DNA of 64,000 bases from Cognatilysobacter bugurensis (lineage in GTDB: Bacteria > Pseudomonadota > Gammaproteobacteria > Xanthomonadales > Xanthomonadaceae), in assembly GCF_014652095.1 (NCBI RefSeq), contig NZ_BMYD01000001.1, forward strand, positions 1,217,466 through 1,281,465, in the 5' to 3' direction. Positions 40,986-49,755 of the stretch are shown one piece after another. The notes below the pieces were generated by a model, which was given only the letters and a program-made list of their open reading frames with translations, had not been told where the DNA came from and did not search any database. Position 1 is the first letter of the stretch. Each line of letters begins with the position of its first letter. Position numbers and translations under genes: made by a program.

Positions 40986-41396
40986 GTGCGCAACTTCGAT
41001 TCGATCCGCCAGCACCTCAAGTCCTCCGGCTACCGCTCCACCATCGAGGAAGAGGATGTCGTGTGCATCGAACTCTCGCTGGAGCACGGAAAACGCCACC
41101 AGTCGATCTTCCTGTCGGAGCTCGACGACGATGACGGCCGCCCTTACCTCCGGGTGAGCACCGCGGTCGCGCCGACCACCGGACTCGATGCACGCCGCGC
41201 GCTCGCGTTCAACTGGCAGAGCCGCGTGGGCTACCTCGCGATCGGCGAGCTCGACGGCGTGCCGCACCTGCAGCTGTGCGAGAACCGCCCCTACGAGGGG
41301 CTCGAAGCCGCAGAGGTCGACCGCCTCGTGCTCGAGATCGGCGGGCTGGGTGACCGCATGGAGCGGATGCTCTCGGGCGGCGGCGACCTGTTTTGA
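40986..41396 (+). CDS. Small acidic protein, YbjN/secretion-chaperone-like fold (uncertain)
   Basis: 136 aa, GTG start, no clear ribosome site. Alternating strands and helices with EDVVCIELSLEHGKRHQSIF, YLRVSTAVAPTTGLDARRAL and RVGYLAIGELDGVPHLQLCEN resemble the YbjN or type III secretion chaperone-like fold, a weak match by eye. It is acidic with no membrane segment, so probably cytosolic. It may be a lineage-specific hypothetical. It is followed by a hairpin with a T-run. Confidence 0.55.
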   Translation: MRNFDSIRQHLKSSGYRSTIEEEDVVCIELSLEHGKRHQSIFLSELDDDDGRPYLRVSTAVAPTTGLDARRALAFNWQSRVGYLAIGELDGVPHLQLCENRPYEGLEAAEVDRLVLEIGGLGDRMERMLSGGGDLF

Positions 41397-41426
41397 TTCC
41401 CGTTGTCTGTACGGTCTGACGCGCGG

Positions 41427-41452
41427 AAGGCCTGCACTTGCAAGCCTTTTTC
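41427..41452 (+). terminator. Probable terminator after the small 41-kb gene
   Basis: Imperfect 10-bp arms (41427-41436 with 41439-41448, one mismatch) followed by a TTTTT run through 41451, 31 bp after the stop. Confidence 0.55.
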
Positions 41453-41520
41453 CTCGACGGCATCGACGGAGAATCAGTCGGTGGGAGGCGGGCACGAATC
41501 AGAGCGCGCCTAAACCCGTA

Positions 41521-41764
41521 GTAAATTTACGCTTTTAATACATTTAGTCGTTCACCCGGCCGCGCCAGACCTGCCTGATAGACTGCCGCCCGACTCGACT
41601 TCACAGTCCCGGATGGACGACGACCCGCTTAGGCGGCTGATCCCGCACGGCGCGATTTCCGCGCCCTCGCACACCCGCAATGCTCCTGGCACGCTGCGCG
41701 TGCCGCTTCGCCCTATGAGGGGCGGCGCCGCGAGCCGATTCCCGACACTCCACGAGGCAGCCGC
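41521..41764 (+). promoter_or_regulatory. AT-rich element and structured leader before the CorC-type gene
   Basis: An AT-rich island at 41519-41550, unusual in this window, contains a perfect 10-bp palindrome GTAAATTTAC (41521-41530) and a TTTAATAC-like -10 candidate near 41534-41541. Between there and the ATG at 41765 are stem-loops: 41649-41654 with 41660-41665, and 41688-41694 with 41698-41704, plus complementary GC tracts around 41705-41728. This looks like a long structured 5' leader. I cannot match it to a known riboswitch. Confidence 0.4.
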
Positions 41765-43090
41765 ATGCTCGAGCTGCTGATCGTCGTGGCGCTCATTGCG
41801 CTGAACGGCTTCTTTGCGATGTCGGAAATGGCCGTGATGACGTCGCGCAAGCTGCGCCTGCGCCAGCTCGCCGAGACGCACCGCGGCGCGCGCAAGGCGC
41901 TTGAGCTCGCCGAAGCGCCGGACAACCTCCTGTCGACCGTGCAGATCGGCATCACGCTGATCGGCGTGCTGGCCGGCGTGTTCGGCGGCGATGCGATCGG
42001 TCTTCATATCGCGACCTGGCTGGGCGAGACCTGGCCGAATGCCGCCGAGTACGCGCGCGGGATCGGCATCGTCACCGCGGTCACGTTGATCACGGCGGGC
42101 CAGGTGATCTTCGGCGAGCTCGTGCCCAAGCGGCTCGCGCTCACTGACCCGGAGAAGATCGCGAGCGCCGTTGCGCTGCCGCTGGACGGGCTCGCCCGCG
42201 CCGCGCTTCCGGTCGTGCATGCGCTGGGCGCGATCAACCGCGGCGTGCTGCGTCTGTTCGGCATCCGCAGCGGCACGCGTGCGGACATCAGTGAAGAGGA
42301 AATCCGCATGCTCGTGACCGAGAGTCACGAGCAGGGTGTGATCGACGACGACGAGCGCAAGATGGTCAACCGCGTGCTGAGCCTTGGCGACCGCACGACG
42401 GACAGCCTCATGACCCCGCGCACGCGCATTACCTGGCTCGACGCCGCGGCCTCGCGCGAGCAGAACATCGCGACGATGCGCGAGTCGCCGTACTCGCGGT
42501 TCCCGGTGTATCGGGGCAATGACCAGGACGTGCTCGGCGTGCTCGAAGCGAAGTCGCTGCTCAGCGAGCTGGGCCGGGACCTCGATGCGATCGACCTGTT
42601 CGAAGACCTGCGCGACACCCTGTTCGTGTCCGAATCGACCCACGCACTGAAGCTCCTCGAAATCTTCCGCGAGGCGCAGCAGTCGCTCGCACTGGTCGTC
42701 GACGAGTACGGCGACGTGACCGGCCTGGTGACCGTGAACGATCTCATGGGTGCGGTGATCGGCCGCCTGCTCTCCGCCGAGTCCGACGATGCCCATGCGC
42801 CGATCGTGCAGCGCGAGGACGGCTCCTACCTTATCGATGGCTCCCTGCCGCTCGAGGACCTGCGCGAACTCGTCGGCGGCGGACGACTGCCCGACGAGGA
42901 CGAGCACGATTTCCACACCGCGGCCGGCATGTTCATCACGCACTTCGGTCGCATTCCACAGGTCGGCGAATCCTTTGAATGGGCCCGTTGGCGTATCGAA
43001 GTGGTCGACCTCGACGGCCCTCGCGTCGACAAGCTCCTTCTGGAGCGGCTGCCCGAGCCGAAAGACGACCTCGATGACACCTCGGGCTGA
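41765..43090 (+). CDS. CorC/HlyC-type membrane transporter (DUF21, CBS)
   Basis: 441 aa. An N-terminal DUF21 domain with about four membrane segments (1-185) starting MLELLIVVALIALNGFFAMSE, then a CBS pair (about 205-335, including LMTPRTRITWLDAA, FPVYRGNDQDVLGV and LALVVDEYGDVTGLVT) and a C-terminal CorC_HlyC domain (about 350-430). This family includes Mg/Co efflux proteins related to CorB/CorC. A long leader precedes it. The ExoD-type gene overlaps its 3' end by 17 bp. Confidence 0.92.
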   Translation: MLELLIVVALIALNGFFAMSEMAVMTSRKLRLRQLAETHRGARKALELAEAPDNLLSTVQIGITLIGVLAGVFGGDAIGLHIATWLGETWPNAAEYARGIGIVTAVTLITAGQVIFGELVPKRLALTDPEKIASAVALPLDGLARAALPVVHALGAINRGVLRLFGIRSGTRADISEEEIRMLVTESHEQGVIDDDERKMVNRVLSLGDRTTDSLMTPRTRITWLDAAASREQNIATMRESPYSRFPVYRGNDQDVLGVLEAKSLLSELGRDLDAIDLFEDLRDTLFVSESTHALKLLEIFREAQQSLALVVDEYGDVTGLVTVNDLMGAVIGRLLSAESDDAHAPIVQREDGSYLIDGSLPLEDLRELVGGGRLPDEDEHDFHTAAGMFITHFGRIPQVGESFEWARWRIEVVDLDGPRVDKLLLERLPEPKDDLDDTSG

Positions 43091-43709
43091 CGACGCCGCG
43101 CATGCGGGCCACACCACGCGCGCGCTGCTCGATCGATTTTCCACCGGGCCCGCGGACGCAGTGCTGCCGCTCGGCGAGGTGTTCCTGGGCCTGGGCCGGC
43201 GCTCGTTCGGCATGCTGCTGTTCGTCTCGACGCTGCCGGCCTTCGTGCCGATCCCCGGCGTTGCGGGCGCCGCCAGCGGGCCGTTCGTCGTGCTGATCGG
43301 GCTGCAGTTGCTGATCGGCCAGCGCCAGCCGTGGCTGCCGGACTTCGCCGGACGCCGGGGCCCGCGCCGCGCGACGATGGGTCGGTTTCGTGACCGCGTG
43401 TCGCCGCTGCTGCGTCGGCTGGAACACGTGGTGCGTCCGCGCCTGTCCGGAGTGCTCGACCATCGCGTGTCGAGTGCGTTCACGGGTTTGCAGCTCGTGG
43501 CGCTCGGCATCCTGTTGCTGCTGCCGATCCCGCTGACGAACTACCTGTTCGCCGTGGTGCTGATGCTGTTCGCGCTGGCGCTGATCGAGCGCGATGGCCG
43601 GCTGATGCTGGTCGCGTGGGCCTGCGGCGCCGTGGTGGGCACCGGCGTGGGCGTGCTGTCCGGCAGCCTTGCGAGCGCAGCCGCGCGCTGGATCGAACCG
43701 ATGTTCTGA
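43074..43709 (+). CDS. ExoD-family membrane protein
   Basis: 211 aa from the ATG at 43074, which overlaps the CorC-type gene by 17 bp, suggesting coupling. Sequence LPLGEVFLGLGRRSFGMLL, then two pairs of hydrophobic helices with ILLLLPIPLTNYLFA and a C-terminal Gly-rich helix, fits the ExoD family (named for a role in exopolysaccharide synthesis in rhizobia; the biochemical role is not established). The Arg-rich frame upstream of 43074 is a shadow of the CorC-type gene. Confidence 0.85.
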   Translation: MTPRADDAAHAGHTTRALLDRFSTGPADAVLPLGEVFLGLGRRSFGMLLFVSTLPAFVPIPGVAGAASGPFVVLIGLQLLIGQRQPWLPDFAGRRGPRRATMGRFRDRVSPLLRRLEHVVRPRLSGVLDHRVSSAFTGLQLVALGILLLLPIPLTNYLFAVVLMLFALALIERDGRLMLVAWACGAVVGTGVGVLSGSLASAAARWIEPMF

Positions 43710-43716
43710 CGCGCGG

Positions 43717-45882
43717 TCAGCCGACCGCTTCGACCGCTGCCCGCTGCGCATGCAGCAGCGCGAGGAAGCCGTCGATGTCGACCGGATGGCCGTACCAGTA
43801 ACCCTGCGCGAGGTCGCATCCGCGATCGCGCAGCACGGACGACTGCTCGGCCTTCTCGACGCCCTCGGCCACGACGACGATGTTGAGCGAATGGGCCATC
43901 GCGATGATCGCCGTGGTCAGCGCAAGATCGTCGGGGTCGCGCGGGATGTCGGCGACGAAGCTGCGGTCGATCTTCACGCCATCGACCGGCACGCGACGCA
44001 GATGGCTCAGGCCCGAGAAGCCGGTGCCGAAGTCGTCCAGCCAGATCTTCACGCCCATGAGCCGCAGACGCGCGAGCAACGCGGTCACCTGCGCCTCGTC
44101 GCTGATCACCGTGGTCTCGGTGAGCTCGACATGCAGCTGCCGCGCTGACAGCCCCGACTCCTCGAGGCAGGCCGCAACAGTGGCCGGCAAGTCGCCCGCG
44201 CGCAGTTGACGCGGCGAGACATTGACCGAGACGAACAAAGGCTCCGCATCGTGGTCGCGCGCGGCGCGCCAGCGCATTGCATCGCGGCATGCGACCCGCA
44301 GCACCTGCGGTCCGAGCGTGTCGATGATGCCGCTCTGCTCCGCAACCTCGATGAAGACCGACGGCGAGATCACGCCCTGCTCCGGGTGCTGCCAGCGCAG
44401 CAGCGCCTCGGCCCCGACCAGCGCGCGGTCGGACAGGCGGAACACGGGCTGGTACGCGAGGCTCATCTCGCCGCGGGCCCACGCACCGCGCAGCTCCTGC
44501 TCGATCTGCACGCGTTGTTCGACAGCCTGGTCGATCGCGCGGCTGTAGAAGCGGTAACAGTTCTTGCCGGCGAGCTTCGCCTGATACATCGCGATGTCGC
44601 CGTTCTTCATGAGCGACGTCGCGCCCGCGGCATCGTCGGGGAACACGGTCACGCCGATCGAGGACCCGAGGAACACGGTGCGCCCATGCAGTTCGATCGG
44701 CACGCTGAGCGACTCGACGAGCGCTTCGGCGAGCCGGCTCGCCGCGGTGCGCATGTCGACGCCGCGCACCGGCGATGCCTGCATCAGGATCACGAACTCG
44801 TCGCCGCCGAAGCGCGCGACCATCGCGTCGGCGCCGCCTGCCTGCTGCACGGTGTCTCGGATGCGCGCGGCAAACTGCAACAGCGCCTCGTCGCCGGCGT
44901 CGTGCCCGAGCGTGTCGTTGACGCGCTTGAAGTCGTCGATGTCGGCAAACAGCAGCGCCAGCGGGCGACCGCCGTCGCGCAGCTTGAGCAGGCGCTCGTC
45001 GAGCAGCTCGCGGAACGCCAGCCGGTTCGCGAGTCCGGTGAGCGCATCGGTGTATGCGAGCCGGCGGATCTCGCGGTCGTGGCGCGCCACCGATTCGCTC
45101 ATGCGCCCGAACGCACGCACGAGATCGCCGACCTCGTCCTGTCGGCGGGTGGCCGGCAGCGACGCGCCGTAGCGCCCGGACTCGATCGCGCGTGCCGAAT
45201 CTGCGAGCTCTCGAATGGGCCTCACCAGCGTGCGCTGCAGCAGCCATAGCATCACCGCGCCGAGTGCGAGCAATGCGGCGCTGAGCAGGGCGACCCAGCC
45301 GAGCTGGCGCCGGTCGAGCGCGTCCAGGCGCGTCTGCATGCGGTCGATCGCCGCGTCCTGCTGCCGCCTCAGCTCCCGCAGGTCGAAGCCCACGCGCACG
45401 CCGCCGAGCCGCTGCGGACCGAGCATGATCGGCGCGGCCACGTCCATCACGTGCCCGTCGACTTGCGTCACCACGCGGCGCGCAGCAATCGCGCCCGGCG
45501 CGAGCGCGTCGTCCATGCGACGCCCGTACGTGGGGATCGATTCGCTGCCGTCATGCAGCACGTTGCCCTCGGCATCGAACACGAGCACGTAGCGCGTGCC
45601 GGGCTGGCGCAGCGCCGCGCGTTCGATCGCGCCCACGGCGTCGAGGTCGAAGTAATACAGCGGGTTGCTCAACGCATCGGCGAGCTGGGCGACAACCGCT
45701 GTGCCGCGGTGGCGGACGGTCGCGCGCGCCATGTCGTCCATGGTTTCGCGGCTGATCGCTTCCACCGAGGCATGCATGACGCGCTGCCGGTCCCAGAACG
45801 CCGCCATGAGCGCGAGCACGACGACGAGCGCGAGGCCCATCAGCACCAGGAAGCGGGCCTGCAGCCCGTAACGCAGCTTCAT
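43717..45882 (-). CDS. Membrane c-di-GMP enzyme, GGDEF-EAL with periplasmic sensor and HAMP
   Basis: 721 aa. First membrane helix (about 10-30), periplasmic domain (about 31-195), second helix (about 196-217), HAMP (about 217-270), GGDEF (about 275-445; RFGGDEF with G359-F363 intact) and EAL (about 460-715). The EAL catalytic residues look intact: AEALLRW (E492), DDFGTG (616-621) and VVAEGVE near 670. The expected RxxD I-site is absent (GADA at that position). Both activities are possible. ATG overlaps the stop of the upstream binding-protein gene by 4 bp. Confidence 0.93.
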   Translation of the reverse strand: MKLRYGLQARFLVLMGLALVVVLALMAAFWDRQRVMHASVEAISRETMDDMARATVRHRGTAVVAQLADALSNPLYYFDLDAVGAIERAALRQPGTRYVLVFDAEGNVLHDGSESIPTYGRRMDDALAPGAIAARRVVTQVDGHVMDVAAPIMLGPQRLGGVRVGFDLRELRRQQDAAIDRMQTRLDALDRRQLGWVALLSAALLALGAVMLWLLQRTLVRPIRELADSARAIESGRYGASLPATRRQDEVGDLVRAFGRMSESVARHDREIRRLAYTDALTGLANRLAFRELLDERLLKLRDGGRPLALLFADIDDFKRVNDTLGHDAGDEALLQFAARIRDTVQQAGGADAMVARFGGDEFVILMQASPVRGVDMRTAASRLAEALVESLSVPIELHGRTVFLGSSIGVTVFPDDAAGATSLMKNGDIAMYQAKLAGKNCYRFYSRAIDQAVEQRVQIEQELRGAWARGEMSLAYQPVFRLSDRALVGAEALLRWQHPEQGVISPSVFIEVAEQSGIIDTLGPQVLRVACRDAMRWRAARDHDAEPLFVSVNVSPRQLRAGDLPATVAACLEESGLSARQLHVELTETTVISDEAQVTALLARLRLMGVKIWLDDFGTGFSGLSHLRRVPVDGVKIDRSFVADIPRDPDDLALTTAIIAMAHSLNIVVVAEGVEKAEQSSVLRDRGCDLAQGYWYGHPVDIDGFLALLHAQRAAVEAVG

Positions 45883-46793
45883 TCGACGTCCGCCTTCACC
45901 CGGGCGATGCCGGCCGCCAGGCGATCGAGCGCGTCCTGCGACGGACCGTCGAGCTCGAGAAAGCGCGTCGTGCCGAAGAATTGCCGAAGCGCCGGGCCCG
46001 CCTTCGGATCATTCGCGGCCTCGAGCAGCACCGTGTGCAGCCGCGCAGCGACCTTCGGATCAAGCGTGTCGCGCACGAGTTCGACAGCGCGCGGGTAGTC
46101 GCCTGTCCGGCCGATCACCGCCAGATCCGCCTTGAACGCGGTCGGCATGCGGCGCGGATTGTCCCAGTCGAGGTGGCTCATCACGCCGGCATCGACGATG
46201 CGCTTGTGCACCCACGTCGAAATGTTGAGTTCCGACCGCGCGAAGACGTAGCCGACGGCGTCCAAACCAACGCGTTCGTTCGGCGACGGCAGGATCTCGA
46301 GCGTAAATCCGCGGCTGAGCAGGTCGCTCGCGGGAGCAAAGTACGCGCTCGTCGACGAGGGCCGCTGGAATGCGACGGTGCGTCCGCGCAGGTCGTCGAC
46401 GCGGCGCAGGCCGCTGTCACGGCGGGCGAAGAACACGCTGTGGTAATGGCTGGTGCCGTCGCGCTCCGTGAGCAGCAGCGGCTGGGCGCTACCGCGCGCG
46501 CGCAGCAGCACGGCCGTCGCGGCGGTCTCGGTCACCCAGTCGACGCGTCCGCGGCGCAGGTAGCTCGCCATCTGCTGCGGGTCGCGGGCCATCAGGATGC
46601 GGCCTTCGCGGATGCCGACGTCGGACATGCGCGGCACCACGTATTCGAGCAGCGGGCGCAGCTGCTCGTAGTGCGCCTTCGGGTCGTCGCTGATCCGACC
46701 GAGCACGAGTACGCCGGGTTCGCCTGCGCACAGGCCCGTCAACGGCACCAGAAGCGCAATAAGACACAACCAACGGCGCAGGCAGGCTTTCAC
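45879..46793 (-). CDS. PhnD-like periplasmic binding protein
   Basis: 304 aa, GTG start. Signal peptide at about 1-23 (ends LTGLCAGE). The rest matches the phosphate/phosphonate (PhnD) periplasmic binding fold: [62 protein letters not shown] and [15 protein letters not shown] [11 protein letters not shown]. No ABC permease or ATPase gene is near. It overlaps the GGDEF-EAL gene by 4 bp (ATGA), so it likely presents a ligand to that protein's periplasmic domain rather than to a transporter. Confidence 0.88.
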   Translation of the reverse strand: MKACLRRWLCLIALLVPLTGLCAGEPGVLVLGRISDDPKAHYEQLRPLLEYVVPRMSDVGIREGRILMARDPQQMASYLRRGRVDWVTETAATAVLLRARGSAQPLLLTERDGTSHYHSVFFARRDSGLRRVDDLRGRTVAFQRPSSTSAYFAPASDLLSRGFTLEILPSPNERVGLDAVGYVFARSELNISTWVHKRIVDAGVMSHLDWDNPRRMPTAFKADLAVIGRTGDYPRAVELVRDTLDPKVAARLHTVLLEAANDPKAGPALRQFFGTTRFLELDGPSQDALDRLAAGIARVKADVE

Positions 46794-46879
46794 GGACGAG
46801 CTTCGGCGGACGGCGTGGGCGGCAGCCTAATCGAATTCCGTGCGCCGCGTCGCGGAATCGTTTTCCCTCCCGGGCGCGC

Positions 46880-47695
46880 TCAGTCGCCGCGTGTCGCGAT
46901 CGACGCCATGCGCTGCGCGTCGGAAAGCACGCCGCGCAGCAGCCGCACTTCGCGCTCGTCGAGGCCGGCACGCAAGAACAGCCGCCGCAGCTTGCGCATC
47001 GCGGCCTCGGGGGCACGGCCCTTGTGGAAATCAATCGCGTCGAGCGTGTCTCCGAGCTGGCCGAACAGGCCTTCGAGCTGGGCATGGGACGCCGGCGGCT
47101 CACGGCGGGCGCTTGCATCGGGCGGCACCGCGGCCGGTGCCGCTGGGGCTGCGGCCGACTCACCGAGCGCGGCAAGCCTGAGCTCGTAACTGAGCACCTG
47201 GACGGCGGCCGCGAGATTGAGCGAGCTATAGCCGGGATTCGCCGGGATATGCACCGCCGCGTGGCACAGCTGCAGTTCGTCGTTGTTGAGGCCCGTGCGC
47301 TCGCGCCCGAACACGACCGCGATCTCGCCGCCGGCCTCGGCCTCGGCCCGCACCCGGTCGGCCGCAACGCGAGGCATGAGCTCTTCGAGCGCAATCCGGC
47401 GGCTGCGCGCCGTGCAGCCGTAGACCTGGGTGCAATCGGCAATCGCCTCGGCGAGCGTCGAGCAGGTTACCGCCGACGCCAGCACGTCGTCGGCGCCGGC
47501 CGCGAGCGCAAAGGACTCGGCGTTCGGCGCGGTCTCGGGCGCAACGAGCACAAGGCGCGAGAGACCCATCGTCTTCATCGCACGCGCCGCCGAGCCCATG
47601 TTGCCCGGGTGCTGCGTGCCGACGAGGACGATGCGCACGCGTGCGAGAGTGAACGCGGCGGCGTCCGCCGCGGAGATAGAAGGTTCGGTGCTCAT
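46880..47695 (-). CDS. trmJ: tRNA (Cm32/Um32) methyltransferase TrmJ
   Basis: 271 aa. TrmJ is a SPOUT 2'-O-methyltransferase for position 32 of several tRNAs. Motifs are [19 protein letters not shown] near residue 24-42, [15 protein letters not shown] and [19 protein letters not shown], which form the SAM-binding knot. A Pro/Ala-rich linker leads to the C-terminal helical extension. Divergent from suhB, the same pairing as in E. coli. ATG at 47693-47695. Confidence 0.96.
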   Translation of the reverse strand: MSTEPSISAADAAAFTLARVRIVLVGTQHPGNMGSAARAMKTMGLSRLVLVAPETAPNAESFALAAGADDVLASAVTCSTLAEAIADCTQVYGCTARSRRIALEELMPRVAADRVRAEAEAGGEIAVVFGRERTGLNNDELQLCHAAVHIPANPGYSSLNLAAAVQVLSYELRLAALGESAAAPAAPAAVPPDASARREPPASHAQLEGLFGQLGDTLDAIDFHKGRAPEAAMRKLRRLFLRAGLDEREVRLLRGVLSDAQRMASIATRGD

Positions 47696-47803
47696 GGCGC
47701 AATGGTAAACTCCGCGCCCCCGGCCACGGCCACGCCGTGCGATCGCCGGGCGCTCTTTGCTCCCGTCAGCCGTCCCCTCCCCTCCTTGCCGAGGCGCTTG
47801 CCC

Positions 47804-48631
47804 ATGCAGAAACCCGCCGTCACCCTCATGGTCAAGGCCGCCCGCGCGGCCGGCAACGTGCTGCTGCGTTACATGCACCGACTCGACTCGCTCAACGTGG
47901 TCGAAAAGGACCGCATGGACTATGCGAGCGAGGTCGACGGACTGGCCGAGAAGGAGATCATCAAGGAGTTCAAGCGCTCGACGCCGGACTACGCGATCCT
48001 CGGCGAAGAAAGCGGTCCGCTGAACTCCGGCCGCCAGGCGCGCTACACCTGGGTCATCGATCCGCTCGACGGCACCAGTAACTACCTGCATGGCATCCCG
48101 CACTTCTGCGTGTCGATCGCGCTCGTCGAGAACGGCGAGCCGATCCACGGCGTCGTGTTCGACCCGCTTCGCAACGAGCTGTTCACCGCCAGCCGCGGCA
48201 GCGGTGCGACGCTCAACGACAAGCGGATCCGCGTGTCGGAGCGCAAGGACCTCGAAGGCGCGATGCTCATCACCGGCTTCCCGCCGCGTGAGCGTCCGCG
48301 CGCGAGCCCGCACCTCAAGTGCGTCGATGCGCTGCTGCTGCAGGCCGAGGACATCCGCCGCACCGGCTCGGCCGCGCTCGACCTCGCCTACGTCGCCAGT
48401 GGCCGCGTCGATGGCTACTTCGAGGCGGGCGTGAAGCCGTGGGACATCGCCGCCGGCGTGCTGCTCGTGCGCGAGGCCGGCGGCAAAGTGGTCGACTTTC
48501 GCGGTCGTTCGACCGGCCCGATGGACAACCGCGGCCTGGCGGGCCGCCATCTCGTCGCGGGCAACCTCAAGCTCACGGACGCGCTGCAGGCGAAGATCGT
48601 CGACACCGGTTACGCGGCGGCGTTCGACTGA
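47804..48631 (+). CDS. suhB: Inositol-1-monophosphatase SuhB
   Basis: 275 aa. SuhB is an inositol monophosphatase and, in E. coli, a subunit of the rRNA antitermination complex. Metal ligands are seen in GEESG (near 66-70), [15 protein letters not shown] (near 83-97) and [10 protein letters not shown] (near 211-220). The start ATG lacks an obvious ribosome site. A strong bidirectional terminator lies 50 bp after the stop. The antitermination role is established for E. coli and not shown by this sequence. Confidence 0.95.
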   Translation: MQKPAVTLMVKAARAAGNVLLRYMHRLDSLNVVEKDRMDYASEVDGLAEKEIIKEFKRSTPDYAILGEESGPLNSGRQARYTWVIDPLDGTSNYLHGIPHFCVSIALVENGEPIHGVVFDPLRNELFTASRGSGATLNDKRIRVSERKDLEGAMLITGFPPRERPRASPHLKCVDALLLQAEDIRRTGSAALDLAYVASGRVDGYFEAGVKPWDIAAGVLLVREAGGKVVDFRGRSTGPMDNRGLAGRHLVAGNLKLTDALQAKIVDTGYAAAFD

Positions 48632-48680
48632 CCGTCGGCCGCCGTGGGCGGACGCAGGCAGCTCCGCACCACCCGCTCAT

Positions 48681-48711
48681 GAAAAAGGCCGCGCATTGCG
48701 CGGCCTTTTTC
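48681..48711. terminator. Bidirectional terminator between suhB and secF
   Basis: A perfect 14-bp stem (48681-48694 with 48698-48711) with a 3-base loop, AAAAA on one side and TTTTT on the other, between convergent genes. Confidence 0.95.
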
Positions 48712-48728
48712 GTTCCCGCTCGCCCGCC

Positions 48729-49688
48729 TTACGGTCGGCGCGCGAGCTCTTCCTCGTCGCGCTGCTTCGGCATGAGGTCCTGCTTGCTCACGCCCATCCA
48801 CAGCAGCAACGGGCAGGCCACGAAGATCGTCGAAAGCGTGCCGATCACGATGCCGACGATCTGTGCCTCGGCCATGCCGCGCAGCGATCCACCGCCGTAC
48901 AGATACAGCGCGACCACCGTCAGCAGCGCCACGAACGAGGTGATGACCGTACGCGACAGCGTCTGGTTGATCGAAGTGTTGAGCACGTGCTCAGGGCCAT
49001 CGCGCATCCCGCGGAAGTTCTCGCGCACGCGGTCGAACACGACGATCGTGTCGTTGATCGAGAATCCGAGCACCGACAGCACGCCCGCGAGGACGGTGAG
49101 GTCGAACTCGTGACCGGTCAGCGCGAACCAACCGAGCACGACGACGACGTCGTGCATCGACGTGACCACAGCCGCGACCGCGAATTTCGCCTCGAACCGG
49201 AACCAGATGTAGATCAGGAAGCCGACGACCACGAAAATCAGCGCCCAGATGCCGTTGAGCGCGAGTTCGCTGCCGACCTGCGCGCCGACCGACTCGCGAC
49301 GCGCGATCTCGGCCTGGTTGTCCGGCGTCGATGCGACGCGACGCACTTCCTCGGCGATCGTCCCTAGCGCGTCGGGGTCCTGGCGGGTCGCGTCGCTGCG
49401 CGGCTGCAGGCGGATCAACAGGTCCGCGTTCGTGCCGAACGTCTGCACCTGCGGGTTCGAATAGCCGGCGCGCTCAAGCGCCTGGCGCACGGCGTCGACG
49501 TTCGCGGGCTTGGGGTAGCGCAATTCGATTGCGGTGCCGCCGGTGAAGTCGATCGCGAAGTTGAAGCCCTTGAACGCCATCGCGCCGATCGCGACCAGCA
49601 TGAGGCCGAGCGCAACGGCGAGCGACATCCAGCGCACGCGCATGAACTCGAACGCGCTGCCGTATGGAAAGACATTGAAAGGTTTCAT
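48729..49688 (-). CDS. secF: Protein-export membrane subunit SecF
   Basis: 319 aa from the ATG at 49686-49688. SecF with SecD and YajC uses the proton gradient to complete protein export. Visible are the first helix, FNFAIDFTGGTAIELRYPKP (about 42-61), the P1-like periplasmic domain (about 60-140) and the conserved TM block with SVLGFSINDTIVVFDRVREN and ALYLYGGGSLRGMAEAQ. Downstream of secD by 67 bp; ends at a shared terminator. Confidence 0.96.
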   Translation of the reverse strand: MKPFNVFPYGSAFEFMRVRWMSLAVALGLMLVAIGAMAFKGFNFAIDFTGGTAIELRYPKPANVDAVRQALERAGYSNPQVQTFGTNADLLIRLQPRSDATRQDPDALGTIAEEVRRVASTPDNQAEIARRESVGAQVGSELALNGIWALIFVVVGFLIYIWFRFEAKFAVAAVVTSMHDVVVVLGWFALTGHEFDLTVLAGVLSVLGFSINDTIVVFDRVRENFRGMRDGPEHVLNTSINQTLSRTVITSFVALLTVVALYLYGGGSLRGMAEAQIVGIVIGTLSTIFVACPLLLWMGVSKQDLMPKQRDEEELARRP

Positions 49689-49755
49689 GGATCGAAGTCC
49701 CTGGAGTGCACGCCGGCAGCGGCGCATCGGCGCGGGCCGCAGCCCGCGCGCCGGA

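Noticed and set aside
41519-41550. Possible insertion-sequence edge or attachment site
   Set aside because: The AT-rich island has no transposase nearby, no target duplication and no matching end; a promoter or leader is simpler.
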